A stretch of 64,000 bases of DNA from Rhodospirillales bacterium URHD0017 (lineage in GTDB: Bacteria; Pseudomonadota; Alphaproteobacteria; Reyranellales; Reyranellaceae): contig FODP01000002.1 of NCBI GenBank assembly GCA_900110395.1, forward strand, positions 434,001 to 498,000, read 5' to 3'. Below the pieces are notes generated by a model. That model saw only the letters and a program-made list of their open reading frames with translations, ran no database searches and was not told the DNA's origin. This document shows, in pieces, positions 6,908-15,625 of the stretch. Position 1 is the stretch's first letter, and every line of letters starts with the position of its first letter. Both the position numbers and the translations under genes were made by a program.

Positions 6908-7844
6908 AGATCGCCCAGGGGGAAGCCCCCTTCACCCGCTGTTGGCGATGCTTCTCTATCCTCGTGAGATAGTAACGGGTGAGGAAGGCGATCAGCAGGT
7001 CGCGCCCATCGCCATCCGGCAGCCCCGAGGCCAGTTGGCCGATGTGGGCGTGGAACAGGCGCTTCAACGTGCGCTCGGGGTCGCACACCTGGTTCATGAA
7101 AGTGAGGCGGTTGCTCTTGAGGTCGGACCAGCAGTCACCGTGGTCGTCGATGTACATGATCAGGGCGCCGGCCCAGAACATCCGCGCCAGGTAGTCGAGC
7201 CGCAACTCTGGTAGCAGGAAGGCCGACAGCACCAGGATGGCGTGGCCGCTGCGGTTGCGAGCGCAGCGCTTCAGCATGTTGAGCTGCGCGCGGGCAAGCC
7301 GACGACCGTACTTGCGCGTTGCCCTGAGCTCGACGTCCTGCTTCTGAGCCATGTAGAGCTGCAGCACCGCCTGCCGGACGACAGGGTGCAGAACGTCGCG
7401 CTCGGCGAACAACCTAGCCGCGATCACGAAGAACAGCCGCTCGCGTTCGGTCTTCGGGTCGAACCAGCCCTCGGTCAGCAGCGTGCCCAGCCGCTCGAGG
7501 TAGTCGCGGGTGGCTTCCTCGCCGAAGTCGTCGATGAAGCTGTCGGCCAGGAAGCAGCAGGCACCGAACAGGCTGCCGATCATGTGCCGGCGTTCGTCGT
7601 ACTCGAAGCCGCCGATCTCCGCGCAGGCGTGGCCGACCACGTTCATCTTGGCGCTGAGCTCGAGCATCTTGCGATACTCGTCCTGCTCGCCCTCGAGCAT
7701 CGTCGGGTTGTACTGGCGGACGATCGGCTCGAGGCAATCGCCGACGCCCGCACGGTAGCGCTTGAACAGCGCGTTCAGGCGCTCCTGAGTACGCGGGCCA
7801 GGATCCCATCCTACGGTTGCGGAATGTCCTCCAAGAGGTGCCAT
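6900..7844 (-). CDS. all-helical protein with isoprenoid-synthase-like aspartate motifs
   Basis: A 314-residue, mostly helical protein. Two acidic patches sit where class I isoprenoid synthases bind Mg-diphosphate. One is LADSFIDD, with D101, D105 and D106. The other is YIDDHGDCWSD, with D233, D234, D237 and D241, matching D-D-x-x-D-x-x-x-D of polyprenyl synthases, followed by SNRLTF, which resembles the lysine/threonine segment after that motif. Length and spacing fit a prenyl or terpene synthase fold, but overall similarity to a named family is not obvious. It is the first gene of the run that later encodes two geranylgeranyl-reductase-type flavoproteins, which supports an isoprenoid link. 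The start at 7844 is the best ATG; the frame is open upstream without a better site. Confidence 0.55.
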   Translation of the reverse strand: MAPLGGHSATVGWDPGPRTQERLNALFKRYRAGVGDCLEPIVRQYNPTMLEGEQDEYRKMLELSAKMNVVGHACAEIGGFEYDERRHMIGSLFGACCFLADSFIDDFGEEATRDYLERLGTLLTEGWFDPKTERERLFFVIAARLFAERDVLHPVVRQAVLQLYMAQKQDVELRATRKYGRRLARAQLNMLKRCARNRSGHAILVLSAFLLPELRLDYLARMFWAGALIMYIDDHGDCWSDLKSNRLTFMNQVCDPERTLKRLFHAHIGQLASGLPDGDGRDLLIAFLTRYYLTRIEKHRQQRVKGASPWAIYE

Positions 7845-8163
7845 GGCTCGTGACCTCAACGCGACGACGACCGTAAAGACGCCTGTCACAACCAGAGGAC
7901 GAGTCGGGCAATCGGCCCGGAAACAGCTAAGCCCCCGCCTGCGATCACGATAGTACATGCTAGGGGAGATTGGGCGGGAAGCCCTTTGAAAGGTCACAGT
8001 TTTGCCCCGACGCAGGCGGCCGATACAGCAAATCGTAGCGCTCAAGGTATGCGCGAAAAATCCTTTACGTCGGCGCTCGGGCGATCGGCGCTGCGATCAC
8101 GAGCGAGGCCGACGGGGGAAACAACATCCTTGAAAAGAACGGTGTCGCAGCGATTCTGACGGA
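7845..8163. other. divergent intergenic region, probable promoters for both sides
   Basis: About 320 bases separate the 12-gene minus-strand run from the plus-strand SDR gene. Both sets of genes must be driven from here. I find no clear -35/-10 pair at standard spacing. There is a TACTAT-like -10 candidate on the minus strand near 7951 without a good -35. No coding potential or RNA gene recognised. Confidence 0.4.
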
Positions 8164-9018
8164 ATGACAGGGCGTCTTTTCATTTTCGGCTTGGGCTACT
8201 GTGGCATTGCAATCGCCAAGCTTGCCAGAGCGGCCGGCTGGCGCGTGGCCGGGACCTGTCGGACGGGCGAGAAGGCAGCCGAGCTGACCGAACAGGGCTT
8301 CGAGGCGCATCTGTTCGATGGCATCACGTCACTGCCGGCCCAGGCATTCGGCAAGGCAACGCACGTCCTCTGCACCATCGCTCCCGGCACCACAGGCGAT
8401 CCCGCGCTAAAAACCTCGGCGCACGTGCTGCGCGAGGCGCGCTGGCTGGGCTATCTCTCGACCACCGGCGTCTACGGCGACCATGGCGGCGGATGGGTCG
8501 ACGAAGAAACACCGGCCCGTCCGGCCCAGCCGCGCAGCATCGAGCGGCTGGCGACCGAGCGCGCCTGGCAGGCGATGGGCATGGAGGCAGGCTCGGCCGT
8601 CGACATCTTTCGCCTACCCGGCATCTACGGGCCGGGCCGCAGCGCCATCGACCAGGTGAAGGCCGGAACCGCCCGCCGCATCGACAAGCCGGGCCAGGTC
8701 TTCTCGCGCATCCATGTTGCGGATATCGCGGGCACCGTGCTGCGGGCACTCGGGCAGGCGCGCGCCGGCGCCATCTACAATGTCGCCGACGACCTGCCGG
8801 CTCCGACCGGCGAGGTCGTGGCCTTCGCCTGCGAGCTTTTGGGCAAGCCGGTGCCGCCGGCCGTGCCGTGGGACGAGGCGGCGCCGACCATGAGCGCCAT
8901 GGCGCGGTCCTTCTATGCCGAGAACCGGCGGGTGCGAAACGACAAGATCAAGAAGGAGCTCGGCGTGGCGCTGCGCTATCCGACGTACAAGGAAGGGCTG
9001 CGCGCGATTGCGTCATGA
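8164..9018 (+). CDS. SDR-family NAD(P)-dependent epimerase/reductase, YeeZ-like
   Basis: A 284-residue extended short-chain dehydrogenase-like protein. The nucleotide site FGLGYCGIAIAK at residues 8-19 matches the GxGYxG of YeeZ/UDP-sugar-epimerase relatives. The segment LSTTGVYGDHGG near residue 100 is the expected region before the active site, and RLPGIYGPGR near 155 is a typical extended-SDR substrate segment. The true substrate is unknown; the family includes sugar-nucleotide epimerases and poorly characterised reductases. ACGGA lies just before the ATG. It is transcribed away from the minus-strand run and is not obviously part of a larger operon. Confidence 0.8.
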   Translation: MTGRLFIFGLGYCGIAIAKLARAAGWRVAGTCRTGEKAAELTEQGFEAHLFDGITSLPAQAFGKATHVLCTIAPGTTGDPALKTSAHVLREARWLGYLSTTGVYGDHGGGWVDEETPARPAQPRSIERLATERAWQAMGMEAGSAVDIFRLPGIYGPGRSAIDQVKAGTARRIDKPGQVFSRIHVADIAGTVLRALGQARAGAIYNVADDLPAPTGEVVAFACELLGKPVPPAVPWDEAAPTMSAMARSFYAENRRVRNDKIKKELGVALRYPTYKEGLRAIAS

Positions 9019-9019
9019 C

Positions 9020-9048
9020 GCGCCACTGGAGTGGCGCGCGCCCAGCTA
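9020..9048. repeat. short hairpin element fused to a stop codon (family C)
   Basis: GCGCCACT and AGTGGCGC form an 8-bp stem with a 2-nt loop, followed by CGCGCCCAGCTA. The final CTA is the TAG stop of the minus-strand hydrolase. A 19-nt stretch (9030-9048) recurs with one mismatch at 56951-56969, again ending exactly on the stop of a minus-strand gene. It sits between two convergent genes and could act as a bidirectional transcript end. Confidence 0.7.
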
Positions 9049-9798
9049 CAAGAGCTCTTCGACGGTGGCGATCAGTCGCGCGATGTCGGCCGGCGTGCTC
9101 AGGCGATGATCGCCGCCCTTGATGAAGGTCGTGATCACTTCGGGCGCTTCCATGTGGTTTGCGATCTGCAGGGAATATTCCCACGGCACGTCGGGATCGC
9201 TCTGGCCATGCAGCAGCCGCACCGGACAAGGCAGCGTGAGCTTCTTGTCGAGCACGAGGTGATTGCGCCCCTCCTCGATCAGCTTCCAGGTGAAGACCGA
9301 CGGCTCGGGCGAGTATTGCGAGGGACGCTCCAGTCGCCCGTCGCGCTGCAGCTTCGCACGATCTTCGGCCGACAGCCCCTTGAGCAACATGCGCTCGGTG
9401 AAGTCAGGCGCCGCCGCGATCAGCACCAGCCCGGCCAGGCGCTCGGGCCGCGCCCGCGCCGCCAGCAGCGACAGCCAGCCGCCCATGCTCGATCCCACCA
9501 GCACCAGCTTGCCGTCGGTGAGCTGATCGAGCACGGCAAGGGAATCATCGAGCCAACGGCCGATCGTGCCGTCCTCGAAGCGACCCGAGGACTGTCCGTG
9601 ACCAAGATAGTCGAAGCGCACGTAAGCCCGACCGGTGCGCTGCGCCCACGCCTCGAGCGCCATCGCCTTGGTGCCGGTCATGTCGGAGCGGAAGCCGCCC
9701 AGGAACGCCACCGTCGGCGTGCGACCCGATGTCGTCGCATAGGCAACGGTATTGCCGTCAGGACGCGGTAGTCTCTGCACTCTATCGCTGCCAGTCAT
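9046..9798 (-). CDS. alpha/beta hydrolase
   Basis: A 250-residue alpha/beta-fold hydrolase. The nucleophile elbow GSSMGG lies near residue 103, an oxyanion segment FLGGFRSDMTG near 33-43, an acid candidate in GQSDPDVPW near 200, and the catalytic His in GGDHRLS near 230. The early segment resembles ABHD10-like thioesterases and other small carboxylesterases. No signal peptide, so cytoplasmic. It faces the SDR gene tail to tail, and its TAG is part of the palindromic element. The glycosyltransferase gene starts divergently 3 nt upstream, so their control regions overlap their coding starts. Substrate unknown. Confidence 0.85.
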   Translation of the reverse strand: MTGSDRVQRLPRPDGNTVAYATTSGRTPTVAFLGGFRSDMTGTKAMALEAWAQRTGRAYVRFDYLGHGQSSGRFEDGTIGRWLDDSLAVLDQLTDGKLVLVGSSMGGWLSLLAARARPERLAGLVLIAAAPDFTERMLLKGLSAEDRAKLQRDGRLERPSQYSPEPSVFTWKLIEEGRNHLVLDKKLTLPCPVRLLHGQSDPDVPWEYSLQIANHMEAPEVITTFIKGGDHRLSTPADIARLIATVEELL

Positions 9799-9801
9799 CC
9801 C

Positions 9802-10971
9802 GTGTTACCTGCCACACCCGCAACCTGCCGCCAAGCTGACGTGCCCGCCGCTCCGACCCTCCTGCAAATCGTTCCGACACTCGCCGGCGGCGGGCTGGCG
9901 CGCGCCACGCTCGATGCCGCGCAGGCCGTGATCGCAGCCGGTGGCGCCGCCATCGTCGCCTCGCCGGGCGGCGCCATGGTGCCCGACCTGCTGCGCCTGC
10001 GCGCCACGCATCTCGAGCTGCCGGAAGGCGGACACCCGCTGTGGGGCCGCCTCATGTTGCCCGGCAAGCTCGCCTCGAGCCTCGCCGACGCGCGCGTCTC
10101 GCTGATCCAGGCGCGCTCGCCCAACACCGCCTGGGTGGCGCGTGCGCTGGCGCGGCGACTGGGGATCAAGTGGATCGCCACCCTGCACACACCCTTCCTG
10201 GCGGGCGGTATCGCCGAGCGCTTCGTCGAGCGCCGCCAGACGCGCGCCGATGCGGTGGTCGCCGTGTCGGAGCATGTGGCGCGCGATGCCCTGCAGCGCT
10301 TCCCCACCCTCGACGGCCGGCTGGAGACCATCCCGCCCGGCGTCAACTTCGACCGCTTCGATCCCGCCATCGTGCGCGCCGAGCGCGTGATCAAGCTCGC
10401 CTCCGAGCTGCGCGTGCCCGACGGCAACCATCTCATCCTCTGCCCGGCCCGCTTCGACAGCGATTGCGGCCAGAAGACTCTGATCGAGGCGGTGAAGCGC
10501 CTGGGCCGCGACGACGTCTTCTGCCTGCTGCTGGGCTCGGTGGGCGCGCCGACGCCGTTCGAGCGCGAGCTGGAGCGCGCCATCGTGGCGGCCGGGCTGC
10601 AGGGTCGCGTGCAGATCGGACCCTACGTCGACGACATGCCGGCGGCCTACATGCTGGCCGACGTCGTCGTCTCGACCGGCGGCATCCGGCAGGGGTTCAG
10701 CCGCACCCTGGTCGAGGCGCAGGCAATGGGCCGCCCGGTGGTGGCCGAGGAAGGCGGCGGGGCGGCCGAATCGGTGCTGCCCGGCGTCACCGGCTGGCTG
10801 GCCCCGACGGGCGACCCGGCGGCGCTGGCGGAGGCGCTGCAAAGCGCGCTGTCGCTTTCCGCCGAGCGCCGCGCCGAAGTCGCGCGCACGGCCCAGGAGC
10901 AGGTGCGCGGCCGCTACAGCCTCGCAGAGGCCAACCGCCAGTTGTTGCAGCTCTACGAGCGTCTGGGCTGA
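9802..10971 (+). CDS. glycosyltransferase family 4 (GT-B fold)
   Basis: A 389-residue GT-B glycosyltransferase. The acceptor domain begins LLQIVPTLAGGGLARAT, and the donor domain holds ILCPARFDSDCGQKTLIEA and the sugar-nucleotide segment STGGIRQGFSRTLVEAQAMG with E-x7-E spacing, followed by GVTGWLAPTGD. This is typical of enzymes that add sugars to LPS core or exopolysaccharide. The frame opens at GTG 9802; a second GTG at 9841, closer to the conserved domain, is an equally plausible start, and neither has a strong ribosome site. The divergent hydrolase starts only 3 nt away. Confidence 0.85.
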   Translation: MLPATPATCRQADVPAAPTLLQIVPTLAGGGLARATLDAAQAVIAAGGAAIVASPGGAMVPDLLRLRATHLELPEGGHPLWGRLMLPGKLASSLADARVSLIQARSPNTAWVARALARRLGIKWIATLHTPFLAGGIAERFVERRQTRADAVVAVSEHVARDALQRFPTLDGRLETIPPGVNFDRFDPAIVRAERVIKLASELRVPDGNHLILCPARFDSDCGQKTLIEAVKRLGRDDVFCLLLGSVGAPTPFERELERAIVAAGLQGRVQIGPYVDDMPAAYMLADVVVSTGGIRQGFSRTLVEAQAMGRPVVAEEGGGAAESVLPGVTGWLAPTGDPAALAEALQSALSLSAERRAEVARTAQEQVRGRYSLAEANRQLLQLYERLG

Positions 10972-11011
10972 TTGGCTGCCGCCGCAGTGCAACCACACGG
11001 CTCGGCGGGCC

Positions 11012-11040
11012 ATTGACTAAAGGCCCAGCGACAATTATCT
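11012..11040 (+). promoter_or_regulatory. candidate sigma-70 promoter for thrS
   Basis: TTGACT (5 of 6 to consensus) and TATCTC (weak) are separated by 17 nt. Transcription from here would give a leader of about 160 nt before thrS, containing two hairpins. The -10 is poor, so the call is tentative. Confidence 0.4.
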
Positions 11041-11105
11041 CCAAGCCCATGGAACGCCGGTTTTTCACCGCTCCAGCTATCACGACCACCGTTCGAACTT
11101 GATTC

Positions 11106-11166
11106 GGCCGGGCGCGCGCACTCGTGCCGCTTCCCGGCCTCTTGCCGCCGACACGTCGTGTCGGCG
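11106..11166 (+). promoter_or_regulatory. two-hairpin thrS leader
   Basis: GGCCGGG (11106-11112) can pair with CCCGGCC (11133-11139). A second hairpin pairs 11146-11154 with 11158-11166 as a 9-bp palindrome with a 3-nt loop, 39 nt before the thrS ATG. No Thr-rich leader peptide and no T-run are seen, so a classic attenuator is not supported. The structures could serve autoregulation by ThrRS or another protein, or act as an operator. Confidence 0.45.
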
Positions 11167-11205
11167 CGTGAGCTGTGTTCGGAATCTTCTTATGCGGTGG
11201 TTGCC

Positions 11206-13149
11206 ATGATCAACATTTCCTTACCGGACGGTTCGGTCCGATCGTTCGAAAAACCGGTGAGCGGCGCCGACATCGCCGCCGCGATCGGCCCCGGCCTTGC
11301 CAAGGCAGCGCTGGCCTTGCGCGTCGACGGCAAGATGAAGGACCTCGCCCACGTCGTCGACCACGACGCCAAGATCGGCATCGTGACGTCGCGCGACCCC
11401 GAGGCGCTGGAGCTTCTGCGCCACGACGCGGCGCACGTGCTCGCCCAGGCGGTGCAGGAGCTCTACCCCGGCACGCAGATCACGTTCGGCCCGGCGACGG
11501 ACGACGGCTTCTACTACGACTTCGTGCGCGAGCAGCCGTTCTCGCCCGAGGACTTCGCCAAGATCGAGCAGCGCATGGCGGAGATCGTCGACCGCGACCT
11601 GCCGATCACGCGCGAGGTGTGGGACCGCGCCAGGATCAAGGATCATTTCAAGAAGCACGGCGAGAGCTTCAAGGCTGAGTGGGCCGACGAACTGCCCAAG
11701 GACGAGGAGATCTCGGTCTACAAGCAGGGCGACTGGCTCGACATGTGCCTCGGCCCGCACCTGCCGTCGACGGGCAAGCTCGGCAAGGCGTTCAAGCTCA
11801 CGAAGGTGTCGGGCGCCTACTGGCGCGGCGATGCCAACAACGCCCAGCTCCAGCGCGTCTACGGCACGGTCTTCTTCTCCGACAAGGACCTCAAGGCCTA
11901 CCTGCACCGCATCGAGGAAGCCGAGAAGCGCGACCATCGCCGGCTCGGTCCGGAAATGGGCCTCTTCCATCAGCAGGAAGATGCCGCCGGCATGGTCTAC
12001 TGGCATCCCAAGGGCTGGACGCTGTGGCGCACGCTCGAGAACTACCTGCGTCGCAAGCTCGAGGCCGGCGGCTACGTCGAGGTGAAGACGCCGCAGCTCA
12101 ACGACCGGCGGCTGTGGGAGAAGTCGGGCCACTGGGAGAATTTTCGCGAGAACATGTATCTCAGCGAAAACGAGGAAGGCCTGAAGGAGTTCGTCGACGA
12201 TCCGGCGCGGCGCATGTTCGCGCTGAAGCCGATGAACTGCCCGTGCCACATCCAGATCTTCAATCAAGGCCTGCGCAGCTATCGCGAGCTGCCTTTGCGC
12301 ATGGCCGAGATGGGCTCGTGCCATCGCTTCGAGCCGTCGGGTGCGTTGCACGGCATCCTGCGCGTGCGCGCCTTCACGCAGGACGACGCCCACATCTTCT
12401 GCGAAGGCAGCCAGATCGAGGCGGAGACGATCCGCTTCTGCCAGCTGCTCGAGTCGATCTACAAGGACCTCGGCTTCCCGGACTACTTCGTGAAGTTCTC
12501 CGACCGCCCGCCGACGCGCATCGGCTCGGATGCGATCTGGGACCAGGCCGAGGGTGCGCTGAAGTCGGCGTCCAAGGCGGCCGGCGTCGGCCTGATCCTC
12601 AATCCCGGCGAGGGCGCGTTCTACGGCCCCAAGCTGGAATTCGTCTTGCGCGACGCGATTGGCCGCGACTGGCAGTGCGGCACGCTGCAGGTCGACTTCA
12701 TGCTGCCCGAGCGGCTGGGGGCGAGCTATGTCGCCGAGAACGGCAGCCGCAAGGTGCCGGTCATGCTGCACCGCGCCATCTTCGGCAGTTTCGAGCGGAT
12801 GATCGGCGTTCTGATCGAGCACTATGCCGGCCGGTTCCCGCTCTGGCTGGCGCCGACGCAAGCTGTAGTGGCAACGATCGTCAATGACGCCGACTCCTAT
12901 GCCCATGAAGTTGCAGCCAAGCTTCGCGCGGCCGGCATGCGGGTCGAGACGGACCTGCGCAACGAGAAGATCAACTACAAGGTCCGCGAGCATTCGCTGG
13001 ACCACGTCCCGCTGATCCTCGCCGTCGGCCGGCGCGACATAGAGGGCAATACGGTGGCCATTCGCCGTCTCGGCTCGGAAAAGCAGGAGGTCCTTGAACT
13101 CGGGGCCGCCGTCATTAAACTTTCTGAAGAGGCCCGGCCGCCCTTCTAG
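11206..13149 (+). CDS. thrS: threonyl-tRNA synthetase
   Basis: A 647-residue class II synthetase that charges tRNA-Thr in the cytoplasm. The order is TGS domain (residues 1-60), editing domain with the [11 protein letters not shown] zinc/histidine site near 80, and catalytic core with [11 protein letters not shown] (motif-2 region and zinc Cys). The motif-3 stretch [18 protein letters not shown] and a C-terminal anticodon-binding domain follow. Length is standard. The ATG at 11206 is chosen because [10 protein letters not shown] is the normal family start; upstream in-frame codons are not conserved-looking. infC follows after about 60 nt, the usual bacterial thrS-infC-rpmI-rplT order, although here a divergent insertion separates infC from rpmI. 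Confidence 0.97.
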   Translation: MINISLPDGSVRSFEKPVSGADIAAAIGPGLAKAALALRVDGKMKDLAHVVDHDAKIGIVTSRDPEALELLRHDAAHVLAQAVQELYPGTQITFGPATDDGFYYDFVREQPFSPEDFAKIEQRMAEIVDRDLPITREVWDRARIKDHFKKHGESFKAEWADELPKDEEISVYKQGDWLDMCLGPHLPSTGKLGKAFKLTKVSGAYWRGDANNAQLQRVYGTVFFSDKDLKAYLHRIEEAEKRDHRRLGPEMGLFHQQEDAAGMVYWHPKGWTLWRTLENYLRRKLEAGGYVEVKTPQLNDRRLWEKSGHWENFRENMYLSENEEGLKEFVDDPARRMFALKPMNCPCHIQIFNQGLRSYRELPLRMAEMGSCHRFEPSGALHGILRVRAFTQDDAHIFCEGSQIEAETIRFCQLLESIYKDLGFPDYFVKFSDRPPTRIGSDAIWDQAEGALKSASKAAGVGLILNPGEGAFYGPKLEFVLRDAIGRDWQCGTLQVDFMLPERLGASYVAENGSRKVPVMLHRAIFGSFERMIGVLIEHYAGRFPLWLAPTQAVVATIVNDADSYAHEVAAKLRAAGMRVETDLRNEKINYKVREHSLDHVPLILAVGRRDIEGNTVAIRRLGSEKQEVLELGAAVIKLSEEARPPF

Positions 13150-13208
13150 GGCGGCCGTGTCTCGCATCCCCGCTCCATCCCGGAGCTCTTACGTAGGAGA
13201 ATGAAGCC

Positions 13209-13745
13209 ATAGCCAGACCTGCCCAACAGAGCGCGCCCACCCGCGAGGGTCCGCGCGTCAACGGCGAAATCAAAGCGCCGCAAGTCCGACTGATCGACGA
13301 GAACGGCGATATGGTCGGCGTTGTCAGTACCCGCGAGGCAATCGACATGGCAGAGGAGGCCAGTCTCGACCTGATCGAGATCTCCCCCAATGCGGTCCCG
13401 CCGGTCGCCAAGATCTCCGACTACGGCAAATACAAATACGAAGCGCAGAAGAAGGCGCACGAGGCGCGTAAGCACCAGAAGGTCATCGAGGTCAAAGAGA
13501 TCAAGATGCGCCCCAACATCGACGACCACGATTACGAAGTGAAGATGCGCGCCATGAAGCGGTTCATCGAGGAAGGCGACAAGGTGAAGGTCACCCTGCG
13601 CTTCCGTGGCCGCGAGATGGTCCATTCCGAACTCGGCCTGCAGGTGTTGAACCGCGTCCGTGGCGAGATGGATCCACTCACCAAGATCGAATCGATGCCG
13701 CGCATGGAAGGCCGGCAGATGATCATGGTGTTGGCGCCGAAGTAG
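13209..13745 (+). CDS. infC: translation initiation factor IF-3, ATA start
   Basis: A 178-residue IF-3, which keeps ribosomal subunits apart and rejects wrong start codons. The N-terminal domain ([18 protein letters not shown] then [10 protein letters not shown]) and the linker and C-terminal domain ([14 protein letters not shown], then [16 protein letters not shown]) are complete. No ATG, GTG or TTG exists in frame between the in-frame TAG at 13194 and ATG 13311, which would delete most of the N-domain. ATA at 13209 lies 9 nt after AGGAG, so it is taken as the start. Rare start codons on infC are known from E. coli (AUU) and permit autoregulation by IF-3. An overlapping mini-ORF, ATG AAG CCA TAG, lies at 13201-13212. 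Confidence 0.93.
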   Translation: MARPAQQSAPTREGPRVNGEIKAPQVRLIDENGDMVGVVSTREAIDMAEEASLDLIEISPNAVPPVAKISDYGKYKYEAQKKAHEARKHQKVIEVKEIKMRPNIDDHDYEVKMRAMKRFIEEGDKVKVTLRFRGREMVHSELGLQVLNRVRGEMDPLTKIESMPRMEGRQMIMVLAPK

Positions 13746-13748
13746 TAG

Positions 13749-14585
13749 TTACTTCGTCGCCTTCGGGGGACGCAGGCGCAGCGTCACGGTACCGGCGCTG
13801 CGCGATTGCTCAGGATCGAAGCGCCCGTTTGCCGTCGAACCGTCGAGCCAGCGCACGCTGTAGACGGTCTCGCCGGCGAACGACATCGGCTTGTCGGTCT
13901 TCCCGTACATCCAGTAGTCGCAGCGGATCGGATCGTCCGCGTTCAGCTGCTGCACCTGGCAGATCTGGTGCAGCACATAAGGCATGAACCGGGCGCGGCC
14001 GTCCTCCGGCGCTGTCACATAGTTGAGGGCGAGTGAACGGCGCTGTCCGTCGCAGCGATGGACGGCGCGGACCTGTGCGGCGCCTGGCGTCTTGAGCCTG
14101 AGCCCATCCAGATCCACCACCAGGGCGTCGACGGCCCGGCTGCGGGCGGCGTCGGTGAAGCCCGCCCTCACCAGCATCGCCTCGTAACGGCCGATCGCTT
14201 CGGCGGCCGGTCCTTCGGGATAGCCGGCGCGTGCGAGGTCGCGCTGCCAAGAGCGCGTTTCCAGCGCGCGCACGACCATCGCGCCGGTGAGCCCGGCGCG
14301 CTCGGCCCAGTCGCCCAGCACGTTCTCGGCGGTCCAGCAGTATTTCAGGAGGTTGTAGCCCTCCGGCTCGATCGCCATGGCGCGGGCATCGACCACGCCC
14401 ATCACCTGGCCGACCACCGTCTTCACCAGCACATATTGCGCCGCCGGATTGTCGCGCACTTTCTCGGAGCTCGACTGGACAGTGGTGGGCTGGCTCTTGG
14501 AAGCCTCGGACGCTCGCTCGGTCTGCGCTCCCGCCGGCGTGGCGCTGAGGCACGCCATCAGGGCGATTGCAGCGGTCTTTTTCAT
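13749..14585 (-). CDS. secreted hypothetical protein
   Basis: A 278-residue protein with a signal peptide (MKKTAAIALMACLSATPAGA, cleavage likely before QTE). The mature part has four Cys, with C-W near residue 83, C near 182 and C-Q-V-Q near 215, which may form disulfides in the periplasm. The C-terminal third is beta-rich and ends TVTLRLRPP. It is convergent with infC, whose stop lies 3 nt away, and divergent from the next gene across 35 nt, so the two probably share a promoter region. No family recognised. Confidence 0.75.
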   Translation of the reverse strand: MKKTAAIALMACLSATPAGAQTERASEASKSQPTTVQSSSEKVRDNPAAQYVLVKTVVGQVMGVVDARAMAIEPEGYNLLKYCWTAENVLGDWAERAGLTGAMVVRALETRSWQRDLARAGYPEGPAAEAIGRYEAMLVRAGFTDAARSRAVDALVVDLDGLRLKTPGAAQVRAVHRCDGQRRSLALNYVTAPEDGRARFMPYVLHQICQVQQLNADDPIRCDYWMYGKTDKPMSFAGETVYSVRWLDGSTANGRFDPEQSRSAGTVTLRLRPPKATK

Positions 14586-14620
14586 GGCCGGATGGTAGCC
14601 TCCGTGGTCGGGGGTAACGC

Positions 14621-15625
14621 ATGAGAGGTCTGATCGTTGCGGTTGCGGCGCTGCTGATGGCGCCGGTGGCGGCGGCTGTGGCCCAGCAGGCAGCGCCGCC
14701 GCTCAACGCCGAGGCGGCGAGAAGCCTGTCCGATTTCCAGAATTTCGGCCCGCATCGCGCCTTCGTGATCGGCGCCGATGGCCGGGCGGCCTGGTACGTC
14801 GGCGTCAGCGGGGCCGATCCCGCCAACGCCGTCAGCTCCGCCCTGAAGCGCTGCGAGGAGCGCGGCAAGCCGCCCTGCACCCTGCACGTCGTCAACAACT
14901 ACACCGTCACCGGCGCGGACTGGCGCGCGCAAGTGCCGGCGCGGTCGGCCGACGCGCCGGACATCGGCCGCGTCCGGCCGGAGCCCTATTGGTCGATGCG
15001 CGGCCCCAAGCTCGCCGCGGGCCTGATCGTGTGGAGCCATGGCTACATGGCTGGCAAGAACGCGACCGACAACGCGCCGCAGTCGTGGATCGGGCGCTTC
15101 ACGCGCATGGGCTACGACCTCTACCGCTTCGACCGCGAATGGATCGTCGACTGGGCAGGCGATGCCACGGCGCTGGCCGAGGCCGTGCGCAAGGCGCGCG
15201 AGATGGGCTATCGCCGCGTCGTGCTGGCCGGACAGTCGGCCGGCGCCTGGGTGTCGCTGGCCGCACTGGCGCGCGGCGCACCGGTCGACGGCGTGATCTC
15301 GATCGCCGCCGCCCACCATGGCGAGGTGATCAAGATGCGCGGCGACACCACGCGCGCCCGCTCGGAATGGCAGAACGTGATCGGCGCCTTGAAGCCCGGA
15401 CCGCGGGTCGTCCTGGTGAACTTCGCTGACGATACCTACGACATCGGCGGCCGCATGGCCGAAGCGCGCGCCGCTTTCGCCAAGAGCGGCCTGGATGCCG
15501 TCGTCATCGACAATCCCGAGGGCTTCAAGGGCCATGGCGCCGGCAACGACGTGGCTTTCGCCCGCAAGTTCGGCGGCTGCATCGAGACCTTCATAGACAA
15601 GGGCACGAAGCAGCCGCCCTGCTAG
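14621..15625 (+). CDS. secreted alpha/beta hydrolase-like protein
   Basis: A 334-residue protein with a signal peptide (about residues 1-22). Residues about 45-95 resemble a DUF4189-type domain (AWYVGVSGADPANAVSSALKRC, with paired Cys). The rest is an alpha/beta-hydrolase fold: the oxyanion-side segment VWSHGYMAG, the nucleophile elbow AGQSAGAWVSL near residue 204, and a late H in GHGAGND near 307 as possible catalytic His. Probably periplasmic, with an unknown ester or peptide substrate. Its stop overlaps the convergent SDR gene by 4 nt. Confidence 0.8.
   Translation: MRGLIVAVAALLMAPVAAAVAQQAAPPLNAEAARSLSDFQNFGPHRAFVIGADGRAAWYVGVSGADPANAVSSALKRCEERGKPPCTLHVVNNYTVTGADWRAQVPARSADAPDIGRVRPEPYWSMRGPKLAAGLIVWSHGYMAGKNATDNAPQSWIGRFTRMGYDLYRFDREWIVDWAGDATALAEAVRKAREMGYRRVVLAGQSAGAWVSLAALARGAPVDGVISIAAAHHGEVIKMRGDTTRARSEWQNVIGALKPGPRVVLVNFADDTYDIGGRMAEARAAFAKSGLDAVVIDNPEGFKGHGAGNDVAFARKFGGCIETFIDKGTKQPPC

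Noticed and set aside
11221-13167. Long minus-strand open frame (648 codons) across thrS
   Set aside because: It is the antisense shadow of thrS in GC-rich DNA; it has no domain pattern and the thrS protein is unmistakable.
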